Shown: one piece after another, positions 18,114 through 27,772 of the stretch
Numbering within the stretch: the stretch's first letter is position 1
Layout of the letters: each line of letters begins with the position of its first letter
From: an uncultured Ruminiclostridium sp.
Lineage (GTDB): Bacteria > Bacillota > Clostridia > Oscillospirales > Ruminococcaceae
DNA: 64,000 bases
Direction: 5' to 3'
NCBI GenBank assembly: GCA_910588335.1
Contig: CAJUQV010000020.1
Span: forward strand, 1 to 64,000
Made by a program: the position numbers and the translations under genes
The notes under the pieces: model-generated
Told to the model about the DNA's origin: nothing
Databases searched by the model: none
Seen by the model: the letters and a program-made list of their open reading frames with translations, nothing else

Positions 18114-19853
18114 TTATTCTCCCCTGAACCACTTTCTGATCCAGATTCCGCCTTCCGACAAATCTTCCTCTTTCCAATTTCCGTCCGTGGACGCGTTTTC
18201 CTTGAACACGGAAGAGCTTTCGTTCTTATTGGCGAGATTCCAGTTCATATAACCTATTCCATATGTATCCAGTAAATCAAGCCACTGCTTCGCCTGTTCA
18301 AAATCATGCGCTCCGTTTCCCGATGCGTCGCAGGTGCCGAACTCGGAAACAAATACGGGCAAACCCTTGTTGTAACATTCGGTAAGCCTTTCCCTAAGCC
18401 AATCGGTATGAGTAGCGGCGTAAAAGTGGAGTGAATAAAGCACGTTGCCCTCCGTAAGAGGATCGTCGGCGGCTTTGTCTATATCCTGACTCCATGTGGG
18501 GGTGCCCACTATAACAACCGAATCGGGGGCGTTTTTGCGAATTACGGCCATAACCTCCTGCGCATAAGGCTTTATATCTCCCGACCAGCTTGTATTGCCG
18601 TTAGGCTCGTTGCAGAGTTCATAAATGACATTGTCGTAATTTTTAAATCTTGAGGATATTTCATCAAAAAATTTCAAAGCTTCCGACTTATTGGTCTGAG
18701 GATTTCCGTCGCTTAAAATGTGCCAGTCGATTATGACGTACATTCCCAGATCGGAAGCGATTTTTACTCCCCTGTCTATAACAGCTTTCAGCGACAACCG
18801 ATTTCCGTCGGCGCAATAACCTTTCCATTCCTCCGTGTACATGGCAAGTCTCACCGCGTTAATTTTCCAATCGTCCCTTAATGTTTTAAACGCGCCTTCG
18901 TTGACAAAATCGGGAAACCAATTTATACCGTGGGTGCTCATTCCTTTTAATTGAAAATTATTTCCGTTTTTATCCACTAACTGAGCGCCTTTAACGGATA
19001 GCTTTCCATGTTCGTTCACAAACCCGACCGGCACGGGCGCGGGAAGAGGCTCATCAAGCGCCGACGTCTGATTTCCGTCATAATTAGTGTCTATCACAGG
19101 CGCTCCGCTGTTTGAAGCAATGGACAGAAAGCTGCTGACCTTTTCGGGTGAAGCGAAATTAAATCCAAATTCTGCGGTACCGCCTTTTTCAAGAACCCCG
19201 TTATAGCTTTCGTTGGTAACGATAACGGAAGTAGATTTTAACGTGAACACACCGTTCCACGAATCGGTTATTTCAAGTCCATTAGGTACCGTTATTCTGA
19301 CAGTCCAGCCGTTCGTAATATTATCCGTGCCATTGGCAACGGTAAACTTACAGGTACCGCAGTATTTTCCGTTTTCCTCCCAGACGGTTGGAATATCACA
19401 GTTGGCGGTAAAAGCTTTAAGCGAGGAGACGACCGGCGATGTGGTTGCGGCGGTGGCTATCTCGGATTCGGGGGAAGTTTCCTCAATAAATGTTATTTCT
19501 TTTATAGCAGTGGTATTAGTGTTTTCAGTGCTGTCGGTGTTTTTCATTTCAGCCTCCGTGACAGTCGTTTCCTTCGCCGTGTTTACAGGCTCTTGCGATG
19601 ACAGAGAAGTTTCCGTCGACAGGGATTCCGAAACGGTTGTTGTGTCAGCCTCCTTGGAAGCTTCCGTTTGTTTTTCGGAAACGGTTTCGTTTTCGTCCGG
19701 GTATGTATGCGTTGTTGTTTCGGAAATGTTTTCGGATATGGTAAGGCTCTCGGAGACGGATTCGGTGGGAGCGTCATTCTGCTGAGCGCATGATGTAAGA
19801 GTTAGGGCTGCCGCCAATATGAGAGAAAGCGGATTTATAAATATTTTTTTCAT
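18114..19853 (-). CDS. CBM2-GH5 endoglucanase, surface lipoprotein
   Basis: A 579-residue secreted cellulase. Residues 1-22 form a lipoprotein signal (LTLTSC lipobox), followed by a long Ser/Thr/Glu linker to about 145. Residues about 148-255 resemble a family 2 carbohydrate-binding module (paired Cys, GWTVRITVPNG, DSWNGVF, SYNGVLEKGGTAEFGFNF). The GH5 catalytic domain (about 290-575) has the VKGAQLVDKNGNNFQLKG start, the acid/base Glu in YELCNEPNG and the nucleophile Glu in FVSEFGTC, most like subfamily 2. It should cut beta-1,4-glucan at the cell surface. A consensus sigma-A promoter precedes it, suggesting strong expression; no dockerin is present. Confidence 0.93.
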   Translation of the reverse strand: MKKIFINPLSLILAAALTLTSCAQQNDAPTESVSESLTISENISETTTHTYPDENETVSEKQTEASKEADTTTVSESLSTETSLSSQEPVNTAKETTVTEAEMKNTDSTENTNTTAIKEITFIEETSPESEIATAATTSPVVSSLKAFTANCDIPTVWEENGKYCGTCKFTVANGTDNITNGWTVRITVPNGLEITDSWNGVFTLKSTSVIVTNESYNGVLEKGGTAEFGFNFASPEKVSSFLSIASNSGAPVIDTNYDGNQTSALDEPLPAPVPVGFVNEHGKLSVKGAQLVDKNGNNFQLKGMSTHGINWFPDFVNEGAFKTLRDDWKINAVRLAMYTEEWKGYCADGNRLSLKAVIDRGVKIASDLGMYVIIDWHILSDGNPQTNKSEALKFFDEISSRFKNYDNVIYELCNEPNGNTSWSGDIKPYAQEVMAVIRKNAPDSVVIVGTPTWSQDIDKAADDPLTEGNVLYSLHFYAATHTDWLRERLTECYNKGLPVFVSEFGTCDASGNGAHDFEQAKQWLDLLDTYGIGYMNWNLANKNESSSVFKENASTDGNWKEEDLSEGGIWIRKWFRGE

Positions 19854-19917
19854 ATTGTAATCTTCCTCCTGTTTATACCAGATTAAAGCGGTGGTTTTTT
19901 ATGAATTTTCTGTTTAA

Positions 19918-19946
19918 ATTATAGCGAATTTTGGCGAAAATGTCAA
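19918..19946 (-). promoter_or_regulatory. Consensus sigma-A promoter of the cellulase gene
   Basis: A perfect TTGACA (19941-19946) - 17 bp - TATAAT (19918-19923), followed by an AGGAGGA ribosome site before the ATG at 19853. No operator-like palindrome was seen. The rest of the gap (19947-20143) shows nothing notable. Confidence 0.9.
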
Positions 19947-20143
19947 GACGCCGGATTGTGAATACTGACGTTATGTTTATGTGTTTGATACTAATTGCAA
20001 ATCATTCCGAATTTAATTTTGTCTATAGTATAATTTGCAATTAGTGTTGAATTTTTATTTATTAAGCTCTTCATAAGCTCTTCACTTGCACCGCGTTTAT
20101 ATTGTAAGCTTTCGTTTCCTAACCCACACAGTGCCCTCAAAAA

Positions 20144-20184
20144 CAAAAAACCGCGGCCCTTTAAATCAGAGTCTCGGTTTTTTT
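20144..20184 (-). terminator. Probable terminator of the Nat-type ABC operon
   Basis: AAAAAACCG pairs with CGGTTTTTT around a 21 nt loop, about 40 bp after the permease stop. The stem is short in GC, so it is only a fair candidate. Confidence 0.5.
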
Positions 20185-20224
20185 CGTAAATCTTTTTATT
20201 TTTTTAATTTCCTCTTCTAAAAAA

Positions 20225-21634
20225 TCACTTGTTCTTAGCCATCTTTATTATCTGTCCCAATTTCAGTGCGCTTCCCGAATAAAGAATAATATTCTCGTAT
20301 ACCTTAGCTACTAACATCATTGTTCCCAAAGTAAGCAAGGCCAATATAAGAGTGGAAATTATTATCTCCACCGCGCCCATCTGCCCCAGAACGATGGCGG
20401 AGGGAAGGGCAAAGGGTGAGGATATGGGGAGATAACGAGCCAGTATCATCAAAAAGTTCGGTTCCGCTGAAACCTCCCCGCCGCCGGAGGCGTACCCCAT
20501 ATTAAACGCCGCAGGGAAATATGAGAGGAAAAATCCTAAGATACCTATAAAAGCCAGAGGCTGCATACCCGTAGCCAAATCCTCGCTTCTGCTTATGCCC
20601 GCGCCGATAAGCGCCGCAAGAAGAGCGTAGAACAAAAATCCCAGAAAGAAGATAATGATAAGAGCTATTATGGAGAGGGGGTCAAACAATCCCGGCGCCG
20701 CCTGAAATATCTCCGCCTGCCAGCTTATATCTGCCGCCTGCATCGCTTCTCCAAAGCCCTGTGCAGCATTTATTCCGGCGTTCACCAATTCTGCGCTGCC
20801 GGCGCTCATGGCAATCAGGGATATCACCCCTACGGCGGCTCCCGCAACCGCACCTATTATCAAAATCTGCGTAAGCACTACCAACAGCATTGCGAACACC
20901 TTACCCATAACTATCGCCAAGGGTCTGACCGAGGTAATAAGCAGCTCGATGACCCTTGAAGTCTTTTCCATTGCCACCGACTGGGCTATTATCTGGGCGT
21001 AGCTAATAATAAACATAAACATAACCGCCGCGAAAAGCATGGGAACCACGATATTTAGCATTTCCCTGAATTCGCTCAGCTCTTCGCCGTATACCAATAT
21101 TTCGCTGGAAAAAACAGTTTCGGCAAGTTTCACATCCTTCGCGTCTATTCCCAAGCTTGTAAGCAGCGCCGTTTTATATAAAGAGCGGCATTCCGACGCG
21201 GCATATTCCATATAACCGTCGCTTACCGCGTCTTTATTCATCGGGCGGTAAAATTTCAGCCGGACGTTTCCGCCCTCATCGCCGCCCTCGTAAAGCACAT
21301 GAAGCACCGCTTCCGCCTTGTCGCCCGTCTTTACGGTTTCCAAAAGCTGTTCCAATTCGCTTTTTTCCACGCTTATACAGTGAATGTCGGTTAACGAAGC
21401 GTCAAAATCGGGCACATTTGTCTCGTTGCAGATGTAAAGGGTATCCAAACCTTTAATCTCGGAATCGTCTCCTCCGAAAATATCTTCTATACCGGAGAAG
21501 GAAAGCACGCCTATAAGCACCGCGATGGCAATTATCAGAACGCATATCATAATAGTAGATACAATAAAGCCCTTGGACTTCACCTGCTGTAAATAAGTGA
21601 AGCTGAAAATGGACTTCCAGCCCTTAAACCTCAT
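20225..21634 (-). CDS. ABC transporter permease, NatB/ABC-2 type
   Basis: A 469-residue membrane subunit. One N-terminal membrane helix (about residues 24-46) is followed by a large outside domain to about 185 and then five or six C-terminal membrane helices (185-455). This is the ABC-2/NatB plan used for Na+ or drug export. The ATG overlaps the end of the ATPase gene by 11 bp, so the two are translationally coupled. The substrate is unknown; similarity to NatAB by layout only. Confidence 0.87.
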   Translation of the reverse strand: MRFKGWKSIFSFTYLQQVKSKGFIVSTIMICVLIIAIAVLIGVLSFSGIEDIFGGDDSEIKGLDTLYICNETNVPDFDASLTDIHCISVEKSELEQLLETVKTGDKAEAVLHVLYEGGDEGGNVRLKFYRPMNKDAVSDGYMEYAASECRSLYKTALLTSLGIDAKDVKLAETVFSSEILVYGEELSEFREMLNIVVPMLFAAVMFMFIISYAQIIAQSVAMEKTSRVIELLITSVRPLAIVMGKVFAMLLVVLTQILIIGAVAGAAVGVISLIAMSAGSAELVNAGINAAQGFGEAMQAADISWQAEIFQAAPGLFDPLSIIALIIIFFLGFLFYALLAALIGAGISRSEDLATGMQPLAFIGILGFFLSYFPAAFNMGYASGGGEVSAEPNFLMILARYLPISSPFALPSAIVLGQMGAVEIIISTLILALLTLGTMMLVAKVYENIILYSGSALKLGQIIKMAKNK

Positions 21635-22565
21635 TTTTTTCTCCCCCCTTCTCGCCGTTTTCTTCCGTTTCGGTGAACCGCTCCACCCGTTCTATAAATA
21701 TTTCGTTGAGCGTAGGTTCTCTCAGCTCGAATTTTATCGGCGGCACTCCCGCTTCCAGCATTTTTTTCATCAAGGCGTGCGCCTGCGCTTCCTCCCTTAC
21801 GGTGAAGCATACTCCGTTTGGAGTATTTTCCTTTAATATCAGTCCGCATTCGGATGCAAGTCCCATAAAGTCTCCGTCCGCCTTTACAAGAAGGTTTACG
21901 CGGCCCTCCTCCTTTTTGATTTTGTTCAAGTTACCGTTAAGCACTGTTTTTCCGCGATTCATTATAATTATGTCGTTGCAAAATTCCTCGATAATGTTCA
22001 TCTGGTGACTGGACATTATAATAAATTTGTCCTTGGCAATTTCCTCTCGGATAACGGATTTGAAAAGATCGGCGTTTATCGGGTCAAGCCCCGACAGCGG
22101 CTCGTCCAGCACAATCAGTTCGGGGTTGCCGATAAGCGCCGCCGCAAGCTGTACCTTCTGCTGGTTGCCCTTTGAAAGCTGATCCGCCTTTTTGGAGCGG
22201 TACTCGTCAATACCCAATCGTTCAAACCAATAATCGATTTCTTTTTTTGCGCGGCTTTTCTTTAAGCCCTTTATAGAAGCAAAAAAATACATCTGATTTA
22301 TAATGTCTATCTTCGGGTACAGTCCCCTGTCCTCGGCAAGATAGCCTATCCCGCCCTGTGCGGGCTTAATGGGTTCTCCCTTCCATTCCACCGTTCCCGA
22401 ATCCTTGGAAAGCATACCGAGGATAATTCGTATTGAGGTGGTCTTTCCCGCGCCGTTGGTGCCTAAAAGCGCAAATACACCGGATTGTCCGAAATCAAAG
22501 TTCAGACAGTCCACCGCCCTGAAGCTTCCGTAGGTCTTTGAAACGTTTTGTACTGTTAAAGACAT
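21624..22565 (-). CDS. ABC transporter ATP-binding protein, NatA-like
   Basis: A 313-residue ATPase. Walker A is GTNGAGKTTS (about residues 33-42), the signature is an atypical LSKGNQQKVQLAAAL, Walker B is LIVLDEPLSGLDP and the switch His is in MSSHQMN. The LSKGNQQK signature and a C-terminal domain of about 80 residues are typical of NatA-type exporters. The ATG at 22565 with GGAGGAATT was preferred to an upstream start at 22592. Promoter at 22638-22666. Confidence 0.92.
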   Translation of the reverse strand: MSLTVQNVSKTYGSFRAVDCLNFDFGQSGVFALLGTNGAGKTTSIRIILGMLSKDSGTVEWKGEPIKPAQGGIGYLAEDRGLYPKIDIINQMYFFASIKGLKKSRAKKEIDYWFERLGIDEYRSKKADQLSKGNQQKVQLAAALIGNPELIVLDEPLSGLDPINADLFKSVIREEIAKDKFIIMSSHQMNIIEEFCNDIIIMNRGKTVLNGNLNKIKKEEGRVNLLVKADGDFMGLASECGLILKENTPNGVCFTVREEAQAHALMKKMLEAGVPPIKFELREPTLNEIFIERVERFTETEENGEKGGEKNEV

Positions 22566-22637
22566 AATTCCTCCGTCCTTTGTTTCCGGCAATTGCCGAT
22601 TAGTCCGACAAATCTTCGGAAATATTTTCCGTTGTTT

Positions 22638-22666
22638 AGTATATCACTTTTAAGAATAAATGTCAA
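22638..22666 (-). promoter_or_regulatory. Sigma-A promoter of the Nat-type ABC operon
   Basis: TTGACA (22661-22666) - 17 bp - TATACT (22638-22643), about 70 bp before the ATPase start. Confidence 0.85.
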
Positions 22667-22772
22667 TACAGTTTACAGATAAAATATGTTTTTTTTACAT
22701 TTTTGGCACTTTTTTATAGAAACCGTAAAATAAAAGTAAATAAAATTTACTTAAAAAATTTTCCAAAATCAC

Positions 22773-22799
22773 TAAAGTTTTTTATGCTTTTGCCGATAT
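22773..22799 (+). promoter_or_regulatory. Sigma-28 (flagellar sigma factor) promoter
   Basis: TAAA (22773-22776) - exactly 15 bp - GCCGATAT (22792-22799), compared with the FliA/SigD consensus TAAA-N15-GCCGATAA. It lies 130 bp before the 264-residue gene. The spacer region holds no other gene. Confidence 0.88.
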
Positions 22800-22930
22800 A
22801 ATATATGAAGAAAAGGCGAGTTGTCATATAAATGGCAGCCCGATTCCCTCAAATACGGTAGGATTTGCACTTGAAAAGACATACGTGCTTAAAAAGTCAA
22901 TTTCTATAATAAATAAAGGAGGATACATCA

Positions 22931-23725
22931 ATGAACGTTGGAAAAATTGCGGAGTATACGACCCCCACACCTGCCGCTACCCCCAAGACCACCGTTGAGC
23001 AGTCCGCGAAGAAGACCACCACCACCGCCGCTGACAGACCTCATACCGACAGATACGAGGCTCAGTCTGAGGCTTCTTACACCCCCGCATACACAAAGGC
23101 TTCTTCCAAGACTCAGACAGAAACCGATACCAACAAGGACAAGGGTATGAATATTCAGAAGCCCGGTTCTAATGTTTCCATGAAGAACGAAGCATTTAAG
23201 GCTATGGTTTCCGACATTATCGGCAGACAGAGCGGTCTCGCCTTCGACGCTATCATGAAAGACGCCGACAAGATCCAGAACGGAACCATCGACGATTACT
23301 GGAGCGCCGACCAGACCGCGCAGCGTATCTACGATTTCGCGCGCACTCTCGCAGGCGACGACGACAGCAAGCTTGAAACCCTCAGAAAAGCCGTTCAGGA
23401 AGGCTTCAGACAGGCAGGCGCTTCTTTCAGCAAGACCAGCGGTATGAAGGGACTTCCTTCCATCTGTCAGGATACTTACAAGCAGGTAATGGATAAGTTC
23501 GACGACTGGGCCAAGGAATCCAAGGGCAGCTCTTCCACATCTTCGTCCAATAAGAACGAAAGCACCTTCAAGCCATCCGGCTACAGTGTTACCAACGATG
23601 AGAAGAAGGCTTACAGGAAGCCCGGCACCTCTTCCACAGGCAGCACCGGTTCCGCTTCCGGCAGCTTCAGACCTTCCGGCTACAGCGTGACCAACGACGA
23701 GAAAAAGGCTTATAAGGCTGAATAA
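22931..23725 (+). CDS. Sigma-28 controlled protein with duplicated C-terminal motif
   Basis: A 264-residue soluble protein without a signal peptide. Residues 1-75 are a Thr/Pro/Lys-rich low-complexity region; about 85-200 is a helical domain (AFKAMVSDIIGRQSG, DDYWSADQTAQRIYDFA, LRKAVQEGFRQAG, KQVMDKFDDWA) that resembles a family of uncharacterised flagellum-associated clostridial proteins (perhaps DUF5610-like; from memory). The tail has two copies of PSGYSVTNDEKKAY (about 214-227 and 247-260) joined by a Ser/Gly/Thr linker. Codon use is strongly biased to C- and G-ending codons, unlike the neighbours, which suggests very high expression. AAAGGAGG precedes the ATG; sigma-28 promoter upstream, terminator downstream. 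Confidence 0.75.
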   Translation: MNVGKIAEYTTPTPAATPKTTVEQSAKKTTTTAADRPHTDRYEAQSEASYTPAYTKASSKTQTETDTNKDKGMNIQKPGSNVSMKNEAFKAMVSDIIGRQSGLAFDAIMKDADKIQNGTIDDYWSADQTAQRIYDFARTLAGDDDSKLETLRKAVQEGFRQAGASFSKTSGMKGLPSICQDTYKQVMDKFDDWAKESKGSSSTSSSNKNESTFKPSGYSVTNDEKKAYRKPGTSSTGSTGSASGSFRPSGYSVTNDEKKAYKAE

Positions 23726-23784
23726 TAATCGGCAATAAGCTTTCGTCGGGATTTGTTTTTTAATTAAAAAATAAAATCAAATTT

Positions 23785-23819
23785 AAAAGCCCCCGTCAAA
23801 GTGCGGGGCTTTTATTTTT
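23785..23819 (+). terminator. Rho-independent terminator
   Basis: AAAAGCCCC pairs with GGGGCTTTT, then ATTTTT, 60 bp after the stop of the 264-residue gene. Confidence 0.88.
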
Positions 23820-23889
23820 GTGAAATTAAGGATTATTTAATAATTTAAATGCTATAATGGAGTCACAACAGGAAAGGCGGTTTATTAAA

Positions 23890-26241
23890 ATGTATTTTTC
23901 AATACTTAAAAAGGACCTTAAGCGCAAAAAGACCATGAATATAATCCTGCTGATCTTCGTGACTCTGGCGGCGACGTTTATAGCCAGCAGCGCCAATAAT
24001 ATGGTTACGGTAAGCAGCGCGCTTGACAACTATTTCGACAAGGCTAACGTGCCCGATTACTGGTTCGCTTCCACAAACGACCCCGACATAGAGAGGTTTA
24101 AGGAGCTGGCAAGCGAAAACGGCTATGATTACATCATTTCACGGCTTGTCCAGATAAACCCGGCCGATATCACATCGGATGGAGAAAAAATCGAATATAC
24201 CAATACCATGGTTTTATCAACTTTGGGCGGAATCAAAATTTTCGATAAAAACAATGTTGAGATAACTCATGTGAACGATGGGGAAATTTATCTTACCTCC
24301 GATTTATTTCACTCGGAGGAAAACAATTTCCGTGTGGGAGGAAAAATCCGCATATCCCAGAATGGAGCCGAAAAGGAATTCACTATAAAGGGCTACACCA
24401 AAGACGCGCTTTTCGGCTCGCCGATGATGGGAATGACCAGATTTATCATCAGCGAAAACGACCTTAAGCTGTTCGACTCGGATCAAGCCGCAGTTTGTCA
24501 CGCGGTGGAGGTAAATACAAAGGACGCCGATTATTTGCAAAAATTCAACAGGCTCGGTCTTAACACCATAATGGCGGTGGATAAACCCATGATAAAGATG
24601 ATATATATTATGGATCTTCTCATTGCCGCTTTGCTGTTGGTGGTAAGCGTTTGTCTTATACTTATCTCAATGGTGATACTAAGGTTTATCATCAATTTCA
24701 CCGTTGCCGAGGAATACCGCGAGATAGGGGTCATGAAAGCGATAGGCATAAAAAACAGCGCTATTAGAGGGCTGTATATCGTAAAATATCTGGCTGTATC
24801 CGTTATGGGAACGGCAATAGGTCTTTGCCTCAGCTTTCCCTTCGGAAAGACGATGATCAGCGGCATTTCCGATAAGATCATTATTTCGGGAGAGGATAAC
24901 TTTTTCATAAATATAGCGACGGCTGTTCTGGCTGGAGCTGCGGTGGTACTGTTCAGCTATTTCTGCACACGAAGGATACGCAAAATTTCCCCTTTGGACG
25001 CGATACGAAGCGGAGAAACGGGGGAACGCTTCGGGAAAAAGAGCCTTCTCCGTCTAAGCGGCTCGCATATTCCCACTGTTCTGTTTATGTCCTTAAACGA
25101 TATTTTAAGCGGTATGAAAAACTATGTTTCCATGATAATAATTTTTATTTTGGGCACTCTTCTGGTAATAATCCCCGTGAATACCATAAACACACTGCGC
25201 TCCGACAATCTGATAACCGCCTTCAATATGACCAAAAGCGACCACATTATTTCAATGGAGCTTCTTTTCAATCCCAACGAGAACAATGCCGCCAAAATAG
25301 AACGGCAGTTTTCACAGGTCAGGGAAATGTTTGCCGAAAACGGCATAGAAACTGATGTTTTTCAGGAAATCATGTTTCGGAGCACCCTCCGCATGGGCGA
25401 CAGGCTCACCAATTCTATTACCTTTCAGGGCAAGGGCGAAGTCACAGCGGATATGTACGTTTATCTTTACGGAACTCCGCCGCAAAACGTTCACGAGGTG
25501 GCTCTTACATATCTGACAGCGGGACAGATCGGCGCGGATATCGGCGACGAGGTGGAAATAAAGACGGGGGATAAATGGGAAACCTTTACCGTTACCGCCA
25601 TAACCCACAGTATGAACAATATGGGCGAGGGGATAAGATTTCATCAGGACACGGAGCTTGATTACAGCTACGCGGCGGGAAGCTTCGGGATACAGGTAAA
25701 TTACACAGACGATCCGGACGCTTCGGTGCTGGCGGAGCGAAAGGAGCTTATTAAAGAGCTTTACCCCGACTCAAAGGTTTTTACCTCCGGCGAATATATC
25801 GGCTATATGATTGGCGGAGCCGTGACGGAGCAGCTTGAGAGTATGAAAACCCTTATTTTAAGCATAATTCTGGGAATAAACGCTTTAGTGGCAGTTCTTA
25901 TGGTAAAAAGCTTTGTCACCAAGGAAAAAGGGGATATAGCGCTTATGAAAGCCATCGGGTTTGGCAATGCTTCGCTGACTATGTGGCAGACATTGCGCAT
26001 AGGTATCGTTCTTACGGTTTCGGTGCTGATAGGCGCATTGCTTTCCTCTCCGCTGTCAACGCTTATAATCACCCCCATATTCCGTATGATGGGAGCGTAC
26101 AGCATCGAGTACGATATACGCGGGATTGAGGTATATATCGTGTATCCCCTGATAGTGCTGGCGGCAACTTCATTGGCGGCGTTTATTTCGGCGCAGGGAT
26201 TAAGAAAAATATCCTCGGCGGAAATTTCAAACAACGAATAA
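23890..26241 (+). CDS. FtsX-type ABC exporter permease
   Basis: A 783-residue membrane protein with the duplicated FtsX/MacB plan: helix 1 at about residues 15-37, a periplasm-side domain, an FtsX block at about 240-375, a second helix near 420, a second outside domain and a final FtsX block at about 655-780. The motif EYREIGVMKAIG in the first block and KGDIALMKAIG in the last are diagnostic. The ATG at 23890 (AAAGGCGG upstream) was preferred to a start at 23857. It is followed by its ATPase and a two-component system, the layout of peptide-antibiotic sensing and export modules, although here the permease gene comes first. Confidence 0.9.
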   Translation: MYFSILKKDLKRKKTMNIILLIFVTLAATFIASSANNMVTVSSALDNYFDKANVPDYWFASTNDPDIERFKELASENGYDYIISRLVQINPADITSDGEKIEYTNTMVLSTLGGIKIFDKNNVEITHVNDGEIYLTSDLFHSEENNFRVGGKIRISQNGAEKEFTIKGYTKDALFGSPMMGMTRFIISENDLKLFDSDQAAVCHAVEVNTKDADYLQKFNRLGLNTIMAVDKPMIKMIYIMDLLIAALLLVVSVCLILISMVILRFIINFTVAEEYREIGVMKAIGIKNSAIRGLYIVKYLAVSVMGTAIGLCLSFPFGKTMISGISDKIIISGEDNFFINIATAVLAGAAVVLFSYFCTRRIRKISPLDAIRSGETGERFGKKSLLRLSGSHIPTVLFMSLNDILSGMKNYVSMIIIFILGTLLVIIPVNTINTLRSDNLITAFNMTKSDHIISMELLFNPNENNAAKIERQFSQVREMFAENGIETDVFQEIMFRSTLRMGDRLTNSITFQGKGEVTADMYVYLYGTPPQNVHEVALTYLTAGQIGADIGDEVEIKTGDKWETFTVTAITHSMNNMGEGIRFHQDTELDYSYAAGSFGIQVNYTDDPDASVLAERKELIKELYPDSKVFTSGEYIGYMIGGAVTEQLESMKTLILSIILGINALVAVLMVKSFVTKEKGDIALMKAIGFGNASLTMWQTLRIGIVLTVSVLIGALLSSPLSTLIITPIFRMMGAYSIEYDIRGIEVYIVYPLIVLAATSLAAFISAQGLRKISSAEISNNE

Positions 26242-26252
26242 GGAGAATCGTT

Positions 26253-27029
26253 ATGAAAGAGATTAAAGATATTCTGGAAGTAAAAGACCTTTGCAAAACA
26301 TATGTGGTAAACAAGCGGCAGAACAACGTACTGAGAAACGTAAGCTTCCGTGTTTCCAAGGGCGAGATGACGGCGGTAATGGGTCCGTCGGGGTCCGGAA
26401 AATCCACCCTTTTATACGCCGTTTCGGGAATGGACGGGATAACCGCTGGTGAAGCGAAGTTCTGCGGCAAAAATATAGCCGAAATGAATCAGAAAGATTT
26501 GGCGGAGCTTCGACTGAATGAAATGGGATTTATTTTTCAGCAGATGTATATGCTGAAAAACCTTTCCATACTGGATAATATAATACTTCCCGCCTGTCAG
26601 TCGGAAAAGCTGAAGGAATCCCGCCGCGAAACCGCCGAGCGGGGGAGAGAGCTTATGCGCAGATTGGGTATAATCGACATCGCGGACAACGACATTAACG
26701 AGGTGTCGGGAGGACAGCTTCAGAGAGCCTGTATCTGCCGCAGCATGATAAATGAGCCGGAAATGATTTTTGCCGACGAGCCTACGGGGGCGCTTAACCG
26801 TTCCGCCTCCGACGAGGTGATGGAGGAGCTGACAAAGCTTAACCAAAAGGGAACCACCGTGATGTTGGTTACCCATGACGTCAAGGTGGCGGCAAGATGT
26901 TCAAGAGTTTTGTATATAGTTGACGGGAACATAAAAGGGGAGTATAATTATATGGAAACGGACGTGGGGAAGAGCCTGCGTGAGAGGGAAAGAGCGCTTA
27001 ACGGATGGCTTATGGAGATGGGCTGGTAA
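26253..27029 (+). CDS. ABC transporter ATP-binding protein, MacB/BceA-like
   Basis: A 258-residue ATPase: Walker A GPSGSGKSTLL (about residues 48-58), Q-loop IFQQMYML, signature VSGGQLQRACICR, Walker B MIFADEPTGAL, and switch His in LVTHDVKVAA. The DEPTGAL and VSGGQ motifs place it in the LolD/MacB/BceA class that powers FtsX-type permeases. It starts 11 bp after the permease gene with an AAGGAG site. It probably serves lipid-linked or peptide substrates in the envelope. Confidence 0.93.
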   Translation: MKEIKDILEVKDLCKTYVVNKRQNNVLRNVSFRVSKGEMTAVMGPSGSGKSTLLYAVSGMDGITAGEAKFCGKNIAEMNQKDLAELRLNEMGFIFQQMYMLKNLSILDNIILPACQSEKLKESRRETAERGRELMRRLGIIDIADNDINEVSGGQLQRACICRSMINEPEMIFADEPTGALNRSASDEVMEELTKLNQKGTTVMLVTHDVKVAARCSRVLYIVDGNIKGEYNYMETDVGKSLRERERALNGWLMEMGW

Positions 27030-27098
27030 TTTTTGCCTAAAGTGCATACAAATTTCGCTGCCGTCCGCGAACATTTACATTATTAAGGGGGGATCGGA

Positions 27099-27767
27099 TT
27101 GACCGATATACTGATAGTTGAGGACAACAAAGAGCTGTCTCAGCTTTTGCGCGACTTCCTCAGAAACGAGGGATATGCGGTAAGCACAGCCGAAACCGGA
27201 GAAAAAGCCCTTGCGCTTTACGAGAGATACGGGGCGAGGCTTGTGGTGCTGGACATAATGCTTCCCGGTCTCGACGGCTTTTCCGTCCTCAAAAAAATAA
27301 GAGAAAAAAGCAACACCCCCGTTCTGATCGTTTCGGCTAAGGGGGAAAAGGAGGACAAGCTGAACGGGCTTAACGGGGGCGCCGACGACTATATTGAAAA
27401 GCCCTATGACATTGACATAATGCTTGCGAAAATAGCGGGGATATTTAAACGCCGCTACTCCGTGGATTCGCTCACCGAAGGGGATATAACCGTGGACAGG
27501 GTGAACCGCGCGGTTTACAAGGGCGGCGTTTTTGTGGAGACAACATCCAAGGAGCTTGAGCTTCTTCTCCTGCTTATGGAAAATAAAAACAGGCCTCTTA
27601 CAAAGGAATATATTTTCAACGCCGTGTGGGGTATCGACAGCTTTTCCGAGCCTCAGACTCTTACGGTACACATAAAGCGGCTAAGGGAAAAAATAGAGGC
27701 AGACCCCAAAAATCCTCAAAAAATCGTAACCGTATGGGGTACCGGTTATAAATATACGGAGAATTGA
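27099..27767 (+). CDS. OmpR-family response regulator
   Basis: A 222-residue two-component regulator. The receiver domain (about 1-118) begins ILIVEDNKEL (acidic pocket), has the phospho-acceptor Asp in LVVLDIMLPGLDG, and Lys in DYIEKPYD. The C-terminal winged helix (about 130-222) ends VWGTGYKY. The start is a TTG at 27099 with a GGGGGGATC site; no ATG fits and the receiver begins at once. The stop overlaps the upstream region of the kinase gene by a few bases. It likely controls the preceding ABC genes; a role as a VanR for the neighbouring convergent van-like cluster is possible. Confidence 0.94.
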   Translation: MTDILIVEDNKELSQLLRDFLRNEGYAVSTAETGEKALALYERYGARLVVLDIMLPGLDGFSVLKKIREKSNTPVLIVSAKGEKEDKLNGLNGGADDYIEKPYDIDIMLAKIAGIFKRRYSVDSLTEGDITVDRVNRAVYKGGVFVETTSKELELLLLLMENKNRPLTKEYIFNAVWGIDSFSEPQTLTVHIKRLREKIEADPKNPQKIVTVWGTGYKYTEN

Positions 27768-27772
27768 ACGGT

